A DNA stretch of 15,841 nt. Origin: Deltaproteobacteria bacterium. GTDB taxonomy: Bacteria; Desulfobacterota; Desulfobacteria; Desulfobacterales; ETH-SRB1. The position numbers and the translations under genes were made by a program. The stretch covers positions 1 through 15,841 of the forward strand of contig JAFCZU010000068.1 of NCBI GenBank assembly GCA_019314185.1, read 5' to 3'. Under the pieces are notes generated by a model. The model did no database searches, was not told the origin of the DNA, and saw nothing but the letters and a program-made list of their open reading frames with translations. Every line of letters begins with the position of its first letter. Within the stretch, counting starts at the first letter, position 1. Positions 15,455 to 15,841 of the stretch are shown one piece after another.

Positions 15455-15841
15455 TTACCTCTTCTTCCCGCGTCTTTGCCATGCAAGGAGTATGGGGCTT
15501 GCCACGTAAATTGAAGAATAGGTTCCGACAAGAACACCAACTATCATTGCAAATGCAAAGTCATGAATAATCCCGCCTCCGAGAACAAAGAGGGTAACCA
15601 CCACAAACAGAGTTGTTAAAGATGTCAATATTGTACGACTGAGTGTTTCATTAATGCTTTTATTGAGGATGGTTTCCATTGGATTCTTATGATATTTTCT
15701 AAGATTTTCCCGAATGCGGTCAAAAACAATTATCGTATCATTTAAGGAATATCCGATAATTGTCAGGAGCGCAGCAATAATCGGCAAAGTAAATTCCTTC
15801 CCGCAAATGGAAAAAATACCGACAGTAATTACAATATCATG
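15455..15841 (-). CDS. secF: Protein translocase subunit SecF (partial, N-terminus cut)
   Basis: The last 128 codons of secF; the reading frame is open to the window edge, so the N-terminus lies beyond 15841. SecF with SecD forms the membrane complex that uses proton-motive force to complete Sec protein export. The visible part begins HDIVITVG, then ALLTIIGYSLNDTIIVFDRI, the strongly conserved SecF helix-loop, RENLRKYH, NKSINETLSRTILTSLTTL and the last helices with GGGIIHDFAFAMIVGVLVGTYSSIYVA. The protein ends WQRRGKKR, a basic cytoplasmic tail. TAA is immediately followed by the GTG start of dprA. secD would be expected next to it outside the window. Confidence 0.96.
   Translation of the reverse strand, partial: HDIVITVGIFSICGKEFTLPIIAALLTIIGYSLNDTIIVFDRIRENLRKYHKNPMETILNKSINETLSRTILTSLTTLFVVVTLFVLGGGIIHDFAFAMIVGVLVGTYSSIYVASPILLAWQRRGKKR

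Overview
The window looks like chromosomal DNA of a moderately AT-rich Gram-negative anaerobe. The best guess is Desulfobacterota (a Desulfobacterales-type sulfate reducer or relative). This is inferred from an octahaem c-type cytochrome lipoprotein, a NifX-like/permease pair, an FmdB-type zinc ribbon, an adenosine-specific kinase, a stand-alone glyQ and intergenic space full of small palindromic repeats. No phage, transposase, CRISPR, rRNA or tRNA gene is visible.

Layout. (1) 1-802 has no gene. It holds nine copies of an ATTTAACnGGG-type motif that nearly alternate in orientation, two of whose pairs form hairpins, plus a separate long imperfect hairpin at 639-685. (2) 803-2422, minus strand: a TRIC/UPF0126 membrane protein and a membrane-anchored alpha/beta hydrolase. 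(3) 2569-4064, plus strand: a cyclic-nucleotide-binding-domain protein followed 5 bp later by a radical SAM/SPASM-like enzyme. (4) 4284-5163: an FmdB-like zinc ribbon and a four-helix membrane protein of unknown function. (5) 5609-8955: an octahaem c-type lipoprotein with eight tandem modules, a TIGR02757 protein 4 bp behind it, and glycyl-tRNA synthetase alpha (glyQ) without an adjacent glyS. (6) 9215-11168: an adenosine-specific kinase (minus) divergent from a two-gene unit, a NifX-like domain fused to half of a permease and then the other permease half. (7) 11180-15841, minus strand: a tightly packed run read as secF (partial) - dprA - topA - MBL-fold hydrolase. secF/dprA abut with no gap, and topA/MBL overlap in an ATGA.

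Intergenic repeats are the most unusual layer. At least four small repeat families occupy the gaps. A 66-bp sequence at the hydrolase 3' end recurs downstream of the radical SAM gene. A 56-bp element occurs at 5167 and 9063. A palindromic element with TGATGG...CGTAAAAAGTC ends spans 5402-5588 and, in degraded form, 9002-9203, and this second copy contains the second copy of the 56-bp element. A further inverted-repeat element lies at 4569-4671. These look like non-autonomous (MITE-like) or REP-like dispersed repeats; genome-wide copy number could not be checked here.

The core genes (topA, dprA, secF, glyQ) are housekeeping. The least explained protein-coding units are the CNB/radical SAM pair, the octahaem repeat cytochrome and the NifX-permease split transporter.
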